64,000 bases of DNA from Endozoicomonas sp. 8E (lineage in GTDB: Bacteria; Pseudomonadota; Gammaproteobacteria; Pseudomonadales; Endozoicomonadaceae). A program made the translations under genes and the position numbers. The notes beneath the pieces are model-generated. The model saw only the letters and a list, made by a program, of their open reading frames with translations, was not told the origin of the DNA and searched no databases. Below are positions 47,055 through 56,243 of this stretch, in pieces. The stretch is from positions 1,308,501 to 1,372,500 of the forward strand of contig NZ_CP120717.1 of assembly GCF_032883915.1 (NCBI RefSeq), in the 5' to 3' direction. Position 1 is the stretch's first letter; each line of letters starts with the position of its first letter.

Positions 47055-47093
47055 AGCACCGCCGGCTTCCGTTGTGAGGCAGGCGGTGTTTTG
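47055..47093 (+). terminator. Hairpin in the rpsO-pnp gap
   Basis: CACCGCC (47057-47063) pairs with GGCGGTG (47082-47088), followed by TTTTGC. It acts as a terminator or RNase-processing site after rpsO. The flanking sequence up to the MITE has no gene. Confidence 0.6.
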
Positions 47094-47203
47094 CATTGTT
47101 GGTCATGACAATAGTTGGTCACAGGAAAAAAGAAAAATCAGCCTATTGTAAAAAGCCGCAAGGTATTGCTGATAAGCTGTGAAATCTTTATTGCAAATAA
47201 GTG

Positions 47204-47209
47204 TATAAT
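47204..47209 (+). promoter_or_regulatory. Possible -10 box for pnp
   Basis: A perfect TATAAT in an AT-rich stretch; no convincing -35 at 16-18 bp. It lies about 420 bp before pnp, upstream of an inserted MITE. Confidence 0.3.
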
Positions 47210-47313
47210 GAAGTTCTGACTTTTCTTGTGGTTAAAAAAACCATAAAGACGCCATTGCTTTTACGGTTTTAAAGAGCGGGGTTACCCTCTCTCAAGTGCC
47301 TGGCTAGGTACTT

Positions 47314-47474
47314 ATACCAATCGTGCTTTCTAACTCCCGTCATGAGCATGGAGATTTGAGCCTTAAGATAAGGCGGTTTGAGGAGTCATAGCCTAAGCTA
47401 TGGCGACGATCGCCAGCACAGAATGAAGGTTCAAATCTTCACCGCAATAGGAAGTTAGAAAGTTCGATTGGTAT
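47314..47474. mobile_element. 161-bp MITE, second family
   Basis: Terminal inverted repeats ATACCAATCGTGCTTTCTAAC (left) and GTTAGAAAGTTCGATTGGTAT (right), with two mismatches. The interior has partial inverted symmetry (GATTTGAGCCTTAA; GAAGGTTCAAATCTTC). No coding capacity. It is inserted in the rpsO-pnp intergenic region and related to 5612-5727. Confidence 0.75.
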
Positions 47475-47506
47475 TACATGTCAGCACTCTGGTCGTCAGT
47501 AGAGGG

Positions 47507-47569
47507 TGCAATTCCAAGTCTGCCTGGATAGGCAGGGTCTGAACGTTATCCAGAAGGTTTGGAATTGCA
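47507..47569 (+). promoter_or_regulatory. Long stem-loop in the pnp leader
   Basis: TGCAATTCCAA (47507-47517) pairs with TTGGAATTGCA (47559-47569), and the flanks (GGTCGT / ATGACC) extend the stem. A leader hairpin cut by RNase III and then destabilised by PNPase is the known autoregulatory device of pnp; position and shape fit, the mechanism here is inferred. Confidence 0.6.
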
Positions 47570-47630
47570 TCTGTCACACCACTATGACCGGGTACTGTAT
47601 TGGTTCATTCACACTCAATAGGAAAACGTT

Positions 47631-49730
47631 TTGAATCCGGTAATTAAAACATTTCAGTTCGGTGACCAGACCATCACTCTGGAGACCGGTCGTGTTGCTC
47701 GTCAGGCTTCAGGTGCTGTCCTGGCCAAAATGGGCGATATTGCTGTTCTGGCAACTGTAGTGGGTGCCAAGCAGGCGAACGAAGGTCAGGATTTCTTTCC
47801 GCTTTCTGTTCACTATCAGGAAAAAACATACGCTGCTGGTAAAATACCGGGTGGCTTCCTGAAGCGCGAATCCCGTCCAAGCGAAAAAGAAACTCTGACT
47901 TCCCGTTTGATCGATCGTCCTATCCGTCCTCTGTTCCCAAAAGGTTTCATGAATGAAGTACAGGTTGTCTGTACTGTCATGTCTACTGACAAAAAGAACG
48001 ACCCGGACATTCTGGCCATGGTCGCTACCTCTGCAGCTCTGGCTGTATCTGGTATTCCTTTTGATGGCCCGATCGGTGCTGCGCGCGTTGGTTTCAATGA
48101 GGAGAAAGGTTATCTGCTGAACCCAAGCTATGAAGAACTAAAAACTTCTGAGCTGGACATGGTAGTAGCGGGTACCAACGACGCCGTTCTGATGGTTGAG
48201 TCTGAAGCCCAGGAACTGACAGAAGACGAAATGCTGGGAGCCGTTTTATTTGCGCATCAGGAATACCAGACTGTCATCCAGGCCGTTAAAGAGCTGGCTG
48301 CAGAAGCTGGCAAGCCGCGCTGGGAGTGGGAAGCGCCAGCTGAGAACACTGAGCTGAAAGAAAAAGTAGCGGCCTTCGAGGGCAAAATGCGTGAAGCTTA
48401 TCAGATCACCATCAAGCAGGATCGTACTGCTGCCGTTAAATCACTGCGCCAGGAAGTGCTGGAAGCAATCGCTGGTGAAAACAGTGCTTTCGACGCTTCT
48501 GATGTTGAAAAAGCCTTCGGCAAGCTGGAGAAAAATGTTGTACGTGGCAACATCATCAGCGGTATGCCTCGTATAGATGGCCGTGATACCAGGACAGTTC
48601 GTAACATTGGTGTCGAGATTGGCGTTCTGCAGAAGACCCATGGTTCTTCCCTGTTCACCCGCGGTGAAACCCAGGCCATCGTTACCGCCACTCTCGGTAC
48701 GACTCGAGACGCTCAGATCGTTGACAATCTGGAAGGTGAAGTCAAAGATCCATTCATGCTGCACTACAACTTTCCTTCTTACTCTGTAGGCGAGTGTGGT
48801 CGTATGGGAGCGCCTGGTCGTCGTGAAATTGGTCATGGTCGTCTGGCTCGTCGTGGTGTTCAGGCGGTTCTGCCTACTCAGGAAGAGTTCCCTTACACCA
48901 TCCGTGTTGTTTCCGAGATCACGGAATCCAACGGTTCCAGCTCCATGGCTTCGGTTTGCGGTTCTTCCCTGGCTCTGATGGATGCAGGTGTGCCTCTTAA
49001 AGCGCCGGTAGCTGGTATCGCCATGGGTCTGGTTAAAGAGGGAGATCAGTTCGCTGTTCTGACCGACATTCTGGGTGATGAAGACCACCTGGGTGACATG
49101 GACTTTAAAGTAGCCGGTACTTCTGAAGGTATCACTGCCCTGCAGATGGATATCAAGATTGCCGGTATCACGGAAGAGATCATGGAGATTGCCCTGGAGC
49201 AGGCTATGCAGGCCCGCCTGCACATTCTGGGCGAGATGAACAAGGTCATCAGTACTGCTCGTAAGGAACTGAACCCGAACGCGCCTATGACCATGTCGCT
49301 GAAAATTGACCCGGACAAGATCCGTGACGTGATCGGTAAAGGGGGTTCTACTATTCGCAGCATCTGCGATAAAACGGGTGCGTCCGTTGATATCGACGAC
49401 AGCGGTATGGTACAGATCTTTGCTGAGAACAGCGAGAAAGCCAAGGCTGCCTATGACATGGTCTACGGCATTACTGCCGAAGCCGAGATTGGTAAGATCT
49501 ATACCGGTGAAGTGACTCGTATTCTTGACTTTGGTGCATTCGTCAGTGTTCTGCCCGGTAAAGACGGTCTTGTGCACATTTCTCAAATTGCCAATGAGCG
49601 TGTTGAGAATGTGACCGACTACTTGAAAGTTGGCCAGACTGTCGACGTTGTGGTGCTGGATATTGACTCCCGTGGTCGTATTAAACTGAGCATTAAAGAA
49701 GTTGAGCGTGCGAGAGAACAGCAGAGCTGA
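47631..49730 (+). CDS. pnp: Polyribonucleotide nucleotidyltransferase (PNPase)
   Basis: A 699-residue 3'-5' phosphorolytic exoribonuclease of the degradosome. Two RNase PH cores ([19 protein letters not shown], and [18 protein letters not shown]), a KH domain ([18 protein letters not shown], about 553) and an S1 domain ([21 protein letters not shown], about 620). The start is TTG 47631, as in E. coli; TAGGA lies seven bases upstream. Confidence 0.98.
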   Translation: MNPVIKTFQFGDQTITLETGRVARQASGAVLAKMGDIAVLATVVGAKQANEGQDFFPLSVHYQEKTYAAGKIPGGFLKRESRPSEKETLTSRLIDRPIRPLFPKGFMNEVQVVCTVMSTDKKNDPDILAMVATSAALAVSGIPFDGPIGAARVGFNEEKGYLLNPSYEELKTSELDMVVAGTNDAVLMVESEAQELTEDEMLGAVLFAHQEYQTVIQAVKELAAEAGKPRWEWEAPAENTELKEKVAAFEGKMREAYQITIKQDRTAAVKSLRQEVLEAIAGENSAFDASDVEKAFGKLEKNVVRGNIISGMPRIDGRDTRTVRNIGVEIGVLQKTHGSSLFTRGETQAIVTATLGTTRDAQIVDNLEGEVKDPFMLHYNFPSYSVGECGRMGAPGRREIGHGRLARRGVQAVLPTQEEFPYTIRVVSEITESNGSSSMASVCGSSLALMDAGVPLKAPVAGIAMGLVKEGDQFAVLTDILGDEDHLGDMDFKVAGTSEGITALQMDIKIAGITEEIMEIALEQAMQARLHILGEMNKVISTARKELNPNAPMTMSLKIDPDKIRDVIGKGGSTIRSICDKTGASVDIDDSGMVQIFAENSEKAKAAYDMVYGITAEAEIGKIYTGEVTRILDFGAFVSVLPGKDGLVHISQIANERVENVTDYLKVGQTVDVVVLDIDSRGRIKLSIKEVERAREQQS

Positions 49731-49750
49731 TCTTAATTGCGTCACTTTCT

Positions 49751-49783
49751 AACAAAACAGGAGCCAGTGGCTCCTGTTTTGTT
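49751..49783 (+). terminator. Terminator of pnp
   Basis: AACAAAACAGGAGCC pairs perfectly with GGCTCCTGTTTTGTT around a three-base loop, 20 bp after the stop. It marks the left edge of the accessory segment up to rpoD. Confidence 0.9.
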
Positions 49784-49970
49784 ATCCTCTTCGTCACAAA
49801 GCTAAATCCTCGAACCCGCAAACTCAGAGCCAGATTTCATAAGAATCAGTTTTTATAAGTCATTTATATTCTATTTAGCATTGAAATAAAAACTATACTG
49901 TCGTCTTGTTGGGTGTTACGAACAGGCTTTTAATCGGGTTTTGATGTAACTATGGTCGAGGAGCTTAAGC

Positions 49971-51479
49971 ATGAAACGAGTTTCAGGGGTTCTACCCGTG
50001 CTGATCTTATCCATCGCTGTGATGCACAGTGCAATTGCTTTTGCCGTTGACCAGCGCCAGGGAGGGCTCACGCAATCAGATTCAAAGCAATCAAAAAATG
50101 AAACGCTTCTTCCATCCGTTATGGGTCCGACATCTCCGTCGGGCGACTCAAAAGCTGAGAAAAGGGATTCTGTTGATACCTCGTCAGGTCAAATTGATAT
50201 TGACAACAGCTCCAATGCGCTATTGCAGGACACACAGGATCCAGTGAATTATCAGAAAGCGATCATCGATCAGAACAACCTGATTCCTTTTGATGTCGAT
50301 GAGGATAACTACACTGACGCTAAGAAAAAGCCGACGTACCTTTGGATAAGGGCAACTTATTTTGAAAGTCCCGACCCCTTGCCTAAAGGCGGTCCCCAAC
50401 CAGCACTGTTTTCATTAAACACTGCCTATAACCCGGCTTTTCCCTACGGGGCTGCAGACCAATCCTGCTTGTCCCCACTGCCAGAACCGTTTGCCAAAAG
50501 CTGCAATGATCAGCAAGAGACCGGATTCTGTCGAGTCAAGTTCAAGCGGGACGACAGGGTCGATACCGTGGTTGGTATGCTGGCCAACACACCCGACAAT
50601 TTCAGTGGGTGTCTTTTATCGAATCGAGGTGCAGATGGATTCCTAAGATCTTTGGGGGATACAAGTGTACTACCCAAAAACATTCTGGTCACTGACAAAG
50701 AATATTATCAGGTCAATGTTATTTATGGCGGTGTCTCCTACCGATTTCGGGAAGAGCCCAGGCTTCCGGTACCCTTTGCATCGACAGTGCTCTTGTCTGG
50801 AAGTCTGCATCATGAAACTTTGTGTAAAAGCGGTGCCAGCCCCGGAATCCAATGGTACAGCGATTACAGCGGTGGAGTTCGTGCAAGCGGTTATGGATGC
50901 GCAGGCCTGACACCTTATGCTGACTCACGCAGTGATATGCTCCATTTTATCCCAATACGAAAGAAGGCCCATCCAGTCAAGCAGTCTCCTGTTGTATGGC
51001 GAGCAATGGAACCGGAGGAAGATATCAGAGGAGCGATCAATTTTGAAGTCAATGAATACTTTTGCTCCCCCAGAAAGCCTTACAAAGAGTTTATCCTGGG
51101 CTCACTGGCAGGGCAGGGATCTAAAAAGTATTGTGGATATATAGGAACCAATGGAAAAACTGGCTACGTCGCTACCAATCAGGATGGCAGTATTGCTACT
51201 GATTACCTGAAACCTGTGATTGATGGTTATGTCGGCTGGCAGGATTTTGAGGGTGATCTGCCTGACAAGGCTATTATTGCCGGTTACAGCGTTGCAAGTT
51301 CTGGCAGAAGAATGGACAAGGTACCGGTATATTTTTGTCGTTTTAAGAATAACGGTTTCAAAACCTACGGCAAGTATTTTAAGAAGGGCAAAGTCTGTAA
51401 AACATCATTTGCAACGCCCTGCGGAGACTCCAACGCCCTGGTTACTTCAGATACCTTTAAAATTCTAGTCAGGAAGTGA
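49971..51479 (+). CDS. Secreted protein, possible DM9-type domain
   Basis: A 502-residue protein with a signal peptide (KRVSGVLPVLILSIAVMHSAIAFA|V), a polar Ser/Asp-rich linker (30-100), and a Cys-containing body. The C-terminal 90 residues (YVGWQDFEGDLPDKAIIAGY, VPVYFCRFKNN, GKYFKKGKVC) recall the DM9 repeat (W..G.LP..A...G....PVYV.R....G...GK....G.C), known from insect and oyster proteins, some of which bind mannose. The preceding 90 residues may be a degenerate second repeat. The assignment is tentative. It precedes the calpain-like array but points the other way (converging). Confidence 0.5.
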   Translation: MKRVSGVLPVLILSIAVMHSAIAFAVDQRQGGLTQSDSKQSKNETLLPSVMGPTSPSGDSKAEKRDSVDTSSGQIDIDNSSNALLQDTQDPVNYQKAIIDQNNLIPFDVDEDNYTDAKKKPTYLWIRATYFESPDPLPKGGPQPALFSLNTAYNPAFPYGAADQSCLSPLPEPFAKSCNDQQETGFCRVKFKRDDRVDTVVGMLANTPDNFSGCLLSNRGADGFLRSLGDTSVLPKNILVTDKEYYQVNVIYGGVSYRFREEPRLPVPFASTVLLSGSLHHETLCKSGASPGIQWYSDYSGGVRASGYGCAGLTPYADSRSDMLHFIPIRKKAHPVKQSPVVWRAMEPEEDIRGAINFEVNEYFCSPRKPYKEFILGSLAGQGSKKYCGYIGTNGKTGYVATNQDGSIATDYLKPVIDGYVGWQDFEGDLPDKAIIAGYSVASSGRRMDKVPVYFCRFKNNGFKTYGKYFKKGKVCKTSFATPCGDSNALVTSDTFKILVRK

Positions 51480-51622
51480 CGGGCAGAACCAGGAAGGCTG
51501 CAGACGGAATGTCAATTTCAACGCTTTCCCACTCTCTGCAGGGTGTTGCAAAAAAAGTAAAGCTTAGCCACTTCTTAACGTTGTATCATCCTTTTGCGCT
51601 GCCTTGATAGGTCTGGAAAGTG

Positions 51623-53014
51623 TCAATTGTCGTTATTTGGGCAATGGTACGGCCCGTAGTGGCTGATAAACATGTCATTAAATGTTTCAATGAACTGCGC
51701 TATGTTCATTTCAATGATGCCGGTACTGGCAGGGCTTCTCTCAGAAGTAGATCTGAAGCCTTCGATGTTAAGTGGGATTGTGTCTTGGGTTGTGTCGAAT
51801 ATATACGGTACAGCATGTTTCAGGAGGTCCTTCACTTGCGGCCTTGTCAGGCCATAAGCGACTCCATAGCTGAAATGCCCCGGATTACTCCTCATGACTT
51901 CAAATATTACGCTATTTCCTGAGGAAAGAGGCTGAGTATGTTGATTAATGGTAATCAGATTTTCAACTGCAGCGGACTCACCTTCAGGGTCACGGATGTA
52001 AACAATGTCTTTTTCTTTGTCATAGCCAATCAGGCTGTAGGCGTGGTTGGTACTAATTTCTGCGAACGGCCTTAATCCCAGGGAAGTTGAATGGGCTGGG
52101 CTAATAGAAACAGTGGCTGCTTTTTCATTATCAACAAAAGAATTAAGTTGCTTCTTCAATCGCTCCTGAGTTTGAAGTTGCGGGTTGACGAAATCGGCAG
52201 GCGATCCCATCAGTAAAGTCAAAACTGATTCCTCATCTATTCCGTCCAGTTCTGAATATTGATGGTACTTGAATCTTGCCGGGCCATTATACCGATTTGC
52301 ATTAATGAAACGTTTCGACAGGTGGGCGTAAGCGGCTTCCAGCATAGCCAGCCAAACACCACCATCACGTGTTTCGGCAAAGTGTGAGTAGCGCTCAACT
52401 TCTCTGAATTGAATCAGCATGCCTTCATCAACCCCTGGAAAAACAATGTCAAATGTCCCTTCATCCGTCGTCGTATGGAAGTAATTGAATATTAGTCTTT
52501 TTCCAGTTTCAGAACTGGCAATTGAGGCCAGCGAGGCAATCAGAACACAATCTGGAAAATGCTTTTGCAGGAGATTGTCGGGAGTAATACTGGTCAGACC
52601 GTGGGGGAAAAGCTGTCTATAAGCGTTAACAAACGCTTGCCGTTCCGGCTTGGCAAGCCAGGCATCCCAAAAAGTGTTGTCCTGCTCGTAGTGATACTTT
52701 GCGGCCTGCCCTGACAGTTCAGCGAGCTCAATACTATCCCTGCTTAATAAAGCGGTAACAGGGTTTTGCCATAGCTCGAAATTAACAAGGTAAAGCCTGA
52801 TGGTCTGGTAAAGGTCTTTGTTCAAATAGGGAGCATGATAGCCCTCAATCAGCTCATCGTGGGAGAGCAGGCCATCAGAGTCTTTATCAAGTGCACCTGC
52901 CAGCTCCGGAAAGTAGCGGTATGCCGAAGGGTAACCGGGTGAAAATTCGCCACTAAATACCTGGACAGCAAAAAAGAGCAAATTGGTCAGCAATAAAGTA
53001 CGTAAATGGTCCAT
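51623..53014 (-). CDS. Secreted EF-hand calpain-like cysteine protease A
   Basis: 463 residues from ATG 53014 (AGGA upstream). Signal peptide ending VFS|G; EF-hand loop at 43-54 (DKDSDGLLSHDE) with canonical ligands at 1, 3, 5, 9 and 12. The catalytic core follows family C2: oxyanion Gln150 exactly six residues before Cys156 (Q-KHFPD-C, as in calpain QGALGDC), the calpain-like GVWLAMLEAAYAHL, and His324 in NHAYSLIGY. The third triad position is IRDPEG, Asp342 where calpains have Asn in IRNPWG. It ends with a family-specific tail ERSPA.TGIIEM..AQFI. Predicted to be an exported, possibly calcium-responsive protease acting outside the cell; substrate unknown. First of five paralogues. Confidence 0.8.
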   Translation of the reverse strand: MDHLRTLLLTNLLFFAVQVFSGEFSPGYPSAYRYFPELAGALDKDSDGLLSHDELIEGYHAPYLNKDLYQTIRLYLVNFELWQNPVTALLSRDSIELAELSGQAAKYHYEQDNTFWDAWLAKPERQAFVNAYRQLFPHGLTSITPDNLLQKHFPDCVLIASLASIASSETGKRLIFNYFHTTTDEGTFDIVFPGVDEGMLIQFREVERYSHFAETRDGGVWLAMLEAAYAHLSKRFINANRYNGPARFKYHQYSELDGIDEESVLTLLMGSPADFVNPQLQTQERLKKQLNSFVDNEKAATVSISPAHSTSLGLRPFAEISTNHAYSLIGYDKEKDIVYIRDPEGESAAVENLITINQHTQPLSSGNSVIFEVMRSNPGHFSYGVAYGLTRPQVKDLLKHAVPYIFDTTQDTIPLNIEGFRSTSERSPASTGIIEMNIAQFIETFNDMFISHYGPYHCPNNDN

Positions 53015-53182
53015 CCTATTAATTCCTGTAACAAGCATCCTGTTATTAAGCAATGCCCTCTGGTTTTATAATGAGTTGTGACACGGCTTCTTAACCATTA
53101 GATGACAGGAAGTTCAAAAAGTTCATTTACAGGTGAGAGAAATGGAGATCCCTGTTAGCAGAATAAACAATTGGTCAGGTGC

Positions 53183-54571
53183 TTAGTTATAGTTTTTAGG
53201 GCATTGATACGGCCCGTCCTGACTAATATGCATGATATTAAAGGTGCTAATGAGCTGCTCGACGCTCATTTCGATGATGCCGGTATTGGCGGGGCTTCTT
53301 TCAGAAGCAGGCTTGAATCTTTCAATATTAATTGTGTCTTTCTCCATGTGAATAATCCTTTGGTCAACTTGATTAAGGAGGTTGTTTACTCGAGACTCCG
53401 TGATATAGGCGACTCCGTAGTCAGAGTGGCTGGGATCTTTCATCATGGCTTCAAATATTATGCTATCCCCTCTGGAAAGATGCTGATTATGTGGAATAAT
53501 GGTAATGAGATTTTCAACCGCAGCAGACCTACCATAGGGGTCACGAATATAAACAACATCCTTTTCCCTGACATAGCCAATCAGGCTGTAGGAGTGGTTG
53601 TTTACAATTTTTGCGAACGCTCTTAGCCCGAAGGGAGCTGAATAAGATGGGTTAATAGCAACAGTGGCTGCTTTTTCATTATCAACAAAAGTGTTGAGTA
53701 GTTCCTTTAATCGCCCCTGAGTCAAAGATTGCAGATTGATGAGATTGCTATGCGATCCCATTAGTGTGTGAAAAGCATCTGACTCCCTGATTGTATCCAG
53801 TTCTGAATATTGATGATACTTGGATTGTGCCCGGTCATTATGTCGATTTTTATTAATGAAACGTTTCGACAGGTGGGCGTATGCGGCTTCCAGCACAGCC
53901 AGCCAGATACCACCATCCCGTGTTTTGGCAAAGTATGAATGGTGCTCAACTTCTCTGAATTCAATCTGGACGCCCTCACTAATACCTTCAAAAAGAATAC
54001 TAAATGTCTGTTCATTAATGGGATAGAAGTAATTGAATATAAACCTTTTTCCGGTTTCAAAGCTGCCTATTGAGGCCAGCGTAGCGATCAGAACACAATC
54101 TGGAAAATTTTTCTGCAGGAGGTTATCCGGAGTAATACTGGTCAGACCATGGGGGAAAAGTCGTCTATAGACGTCGGCAAACGCTTTTTGTTTCGGCTTT
54201 TCAAGCCAGACATCCCAAAAGGTGTTGTCCTGCTCATGGTGATACCTTGCGATTCGCCCCGACAGTTCGGCCCGCTCGATGCTCTTCCTGTTTAATGACG
54301 CAGTAACAGGGTTTTGCCATGACTCGAAATTAACAAGGTAAAGCCTGATGGTTTGGTAAAGGTCTTTGTTCAGATACGGGGCGTGGTAGCCCTCAATCAG
54401 CTCATCGTAGGAGAGCAGACCATCAGAGTCTTTATCAAGTGCGCCTGCCAGCTGCGGGAAGTAGCGGTATGCCGACGAGTAGCAGGGTGCGAATTGCCCG
54501 CTAAAAACCTGGACAGAAAAAAACAGCAGACTGGCCATTAATAGAGTGGGTAATCGATCTATCATATTCAT
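53183..54571 (-). CDS. Secreted EF-hand calpain-like cysteine protease B
   Basis: A 462-residue paralogue with signal peptide (LLMASLLFFSVQVFS|G), EF-hand DKDSDGLLSYDE, Gln/Cys pair in LLQKNFPDCVLIATLASI, GIWLAVLEAAYAHL, His in NHSYSLIGY and Asp in IRDPYG. It belongs to a subtype with copy D (57804-59204), which is nearly identical along most of its length. No purine-rich ribosome-binding site precedes its ATG: the P450 module abuts the start codon, so the native leader seems to have been replaced and expression is uncertain. Confidence 0.8.
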   Translation of the reverse strand: MNMIDRLPTLLMASLLFFSVQVFSGQFAPCYSSAYRYFPQLAGALDKDSDGLLSYDELIEGYHAPYLNKDLYQTIRLYLVNFESWQNPVTASLNRKSIERAELSGRIARYHHEQDNTFWDVWLEKPKQKAFADVYRRLFPHGLTSITPDNLLQKNFPDCVLIATLASIGSFETGKRFIFNYFYPINEQTFSILFEGISEGVQIEFREVEHHSYFAKTRDGGIWLAVLEAAYAHLSKRFINKNRHNDRAQSKYHQYSELDTIRESDAFHTLMGSHSNLINLQSLTQGRLKELLNTFVDNEKAATVAINPSYSAPFGLRAFAKIVNNHSYSLIGYVREKDVVYIRDPYGRSAAVENLITIIPHNQHLSRGDSIIFEAMMKDPSHSDYGVAYITESRVNNLLNQVDQRIIHMEKDTINIERFKPASERSPANTGIIEMSVEQLISTFNIMHISQDGPYQCPKNYN

Positions 54572-54628
54572 CGGTGGTCAAAGATTCGCGTCATACTCTT
54601 GATTCGTGGTCAGGGGTTCGCGTCATCT

Positions 54629-56017
54629 TTATCGTCGATGGCGCGTCATCATAATGCCATGCCGTGGGGCGAGGGTGATTAGGGGCTCGAGGGCGATGGG
54701 ATGGCCAGCTACGAGGTCAAGGCGGTATTGTTGGCAGAGGGTGGCGAGGATGAGGCTGCCTTCCATCATGGCCATCTGGTTGCCAATACACTGACGTGGG
54801 CCGCCGCCAAAGGGGAAGTAGGCAAAGCGCTTGATTTCGCGTTCTTTTTCAAAGCGCTCTGGCTCAAAGCCTTCAGGGTTTGGCCAAAAGGTGGCAAGGC
54901 GGTGCGTGACGTAGGGGCTGGTGAACATCATCGTGTCGGCGGGGATGTGGTAGCCCGCGATTTCATCATCGGCGACGGCGCGGCGCGAGATGAGCCAAGC
55001 GGGTGGAAAGAGGCGCATTGCTTCGAGAAAGACCATGCGCGTGTAAGTAAGCTTCGGCAAATCATCCAGCGTGGCACGTCGCCCCCCTAACACCTCATCT
55101 ATCTCAGCCCAAAGGCGGCGGCGCACGGTTGGATGTGTTGAAAGCAGATAGGAGCACCACGCCAGGGCATTGGCTGTCGTCTCAGTCCCAGCGGTAAAAA
55201 AAATCAGCACTTCGTCGCGTAGTTGCTGATCGGTCATCTGTTCGTTCGTCTCTTCATCACGGGCGTGCATCAGCATCGAGAGCAAGTTGCCGCGTTCTGT
55301 ATCGTCTTGGCGATGCCTGCTGATCATTTGTTCCACGGCGTCATTCAGCTCTTTTTGTGCCGCTCGGAAACGACGGTCACGCGGCGTGGGCAGCACGGGC
55401 GGCAAGGGTAAAAGCGCCCGGAATCGTTGGCCAATCTCAGAATTAATGAGCAAGGCCTGGCGATGGATCGCCTCGGCTTGCTCTTCAACGTCTACCCCAA
55501 AGAGGGTTGTGCTGACAATGCGAGCTGTCAAGTGTCCCATTTCCGCTGCCACATCGAACGCCGCTCCCTCTTCCTCTTGATCTTTTTGCGCCCACGCCGC
55601 AAGCATCTTGACCGTTTCCTCAACCATCAGCTCCGAAAAGGCCGCGATACGCTTACGATGAAAGGCGGGCTGTGCCAAACGACGCTGCCGTCGCCAAAAC
55701 TCCCCTTCGCTCGTCAGCAAGCCCTCACGAAAAAACCAGCGCGTCATATCCCAGAGAGGATTGCCTTTGTCATAGTTACGATTATTTGTTTGAAGCACAT
55801 GACGAACATGGTCTGGGTGCGTCACCAAACAGGCTGGCCAAAGCCCATAGCGGAAACGCACAATGTCACCGTACTGATTGCTCAAGCTCATCATCGTGCT
55901 GACGATATCGCGCTGCCCCTCCCTCATCACCTTGAGCATATCAAGCCCAGTCGGCCCAGGGACTTGAGGCGCGGACGACATGCTTTCTTTGCGGCCAAAT
56001 AACTTTAAACGGGTCAT
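54629..56017 (-). CDS. Cytochrome P450 monooxygenase
   Basis: 462 residues from ATG 56017, which has GGAGG four bases upstream; an in-frame ATG 21 bp earlier is less well placed. All P450 hallmarks are present: WxxxR at 108-112, I-helix AGTETT at 276-281, ExxR at 332-335 (EAMR), PERF at 386-389 and heme loop FGGGPRQCIG with Cys410. No membrane anchor: a soluble bacterial type needing external redox partners, none of which are in the window. Substrate unknown; sequence character is near the CYP102/CYP4-like clade. It is GC-rich (36 of 60 in 55261-55320, against 27 of 60 at 52801-52860 in the neighbouring protease), which suggests transfer from a different lineage. Confidence 0.93.
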   Translation of the reverse strand: MTRLKLFGRKESMSSAPQVPGPTGLDMLKVMREGQRDIVSTMMSLSNQYGDIVRFRYGLWPACLVTHPDHVRHVLQTNNRNYDKGNPLWDMTRWFFREGLLTSEGEFWRRQRRLAQPAFHRKRIAAFSELMVEETVKMLAAWAQKDQEEEGAAFDVAAEMGHLTARIVSTTLFGVDVEEQAEAIHRQALLINSEIGQRFRALLPLPPVLPTPRDRRFRAAQKELNDAVEQMISRHRQDDTERGNLLSMLMHARDEETNEQMTDQQLRDEVLIFFTAGTETTANALAWCSYLLSTHPTVRRRLWAEIDEVLGGRRATLDDLPKLTYTRMVFLEAMRLFPPAWLISRRAVADDEIAGYHIPADTMMFTSPYVTHRLATFWPNPEGFEPERFEKEREIKRFAYFPFGGGPRQCIGNQMAMMEGSLILATLCQQYRLDLVAGHPIALEPLITLAPRHGIMMTRHRR

Positions 56018-56243
56018 GACCCCTCCTTTTTTACTCATTGATTTCGATCAGCGATTTCCCGATCCATTCGTGCGGCGCACCAATGCCAAAGAGGTGCAAA
56101 AGTGTCGGAGTGACTTAACCCCTGTAAAAAGCAGCTTGCTAACAGGTGACACCTTCTGGTCTGATCGTGATTTTCGACAAGGCTAAATAACCATTAGATA
56201 ACAGCAAGTCCAAAGAGTAGTTTATATCCGACTGGCCAGGCGC

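Larger units (their letters stand above)
51623..56243 (-). repeat. Segmental duplication, block 1 (two calpain-like genes + P450)
   Basis: The order read along the plus strand is calpain-like A, calpain-like B, P450, then a tail with GCTAACAGGTGACACCTTCTGG (56138) and the start of the next copy. The same order with near-identical intergenic sequence recurs at 56244-60213, for example CACGGCTTCTTAACCATTAGAT after both A and C. Confidence 0.85.

Noticed and set aside
55427-56002. 191-codon plus-strand frame opposite the P450 (and 59334-59972 opposite the broken copy)
   Set aside because: Lies entirely within the antisense of a clear P450; its length follows from the high GC there.
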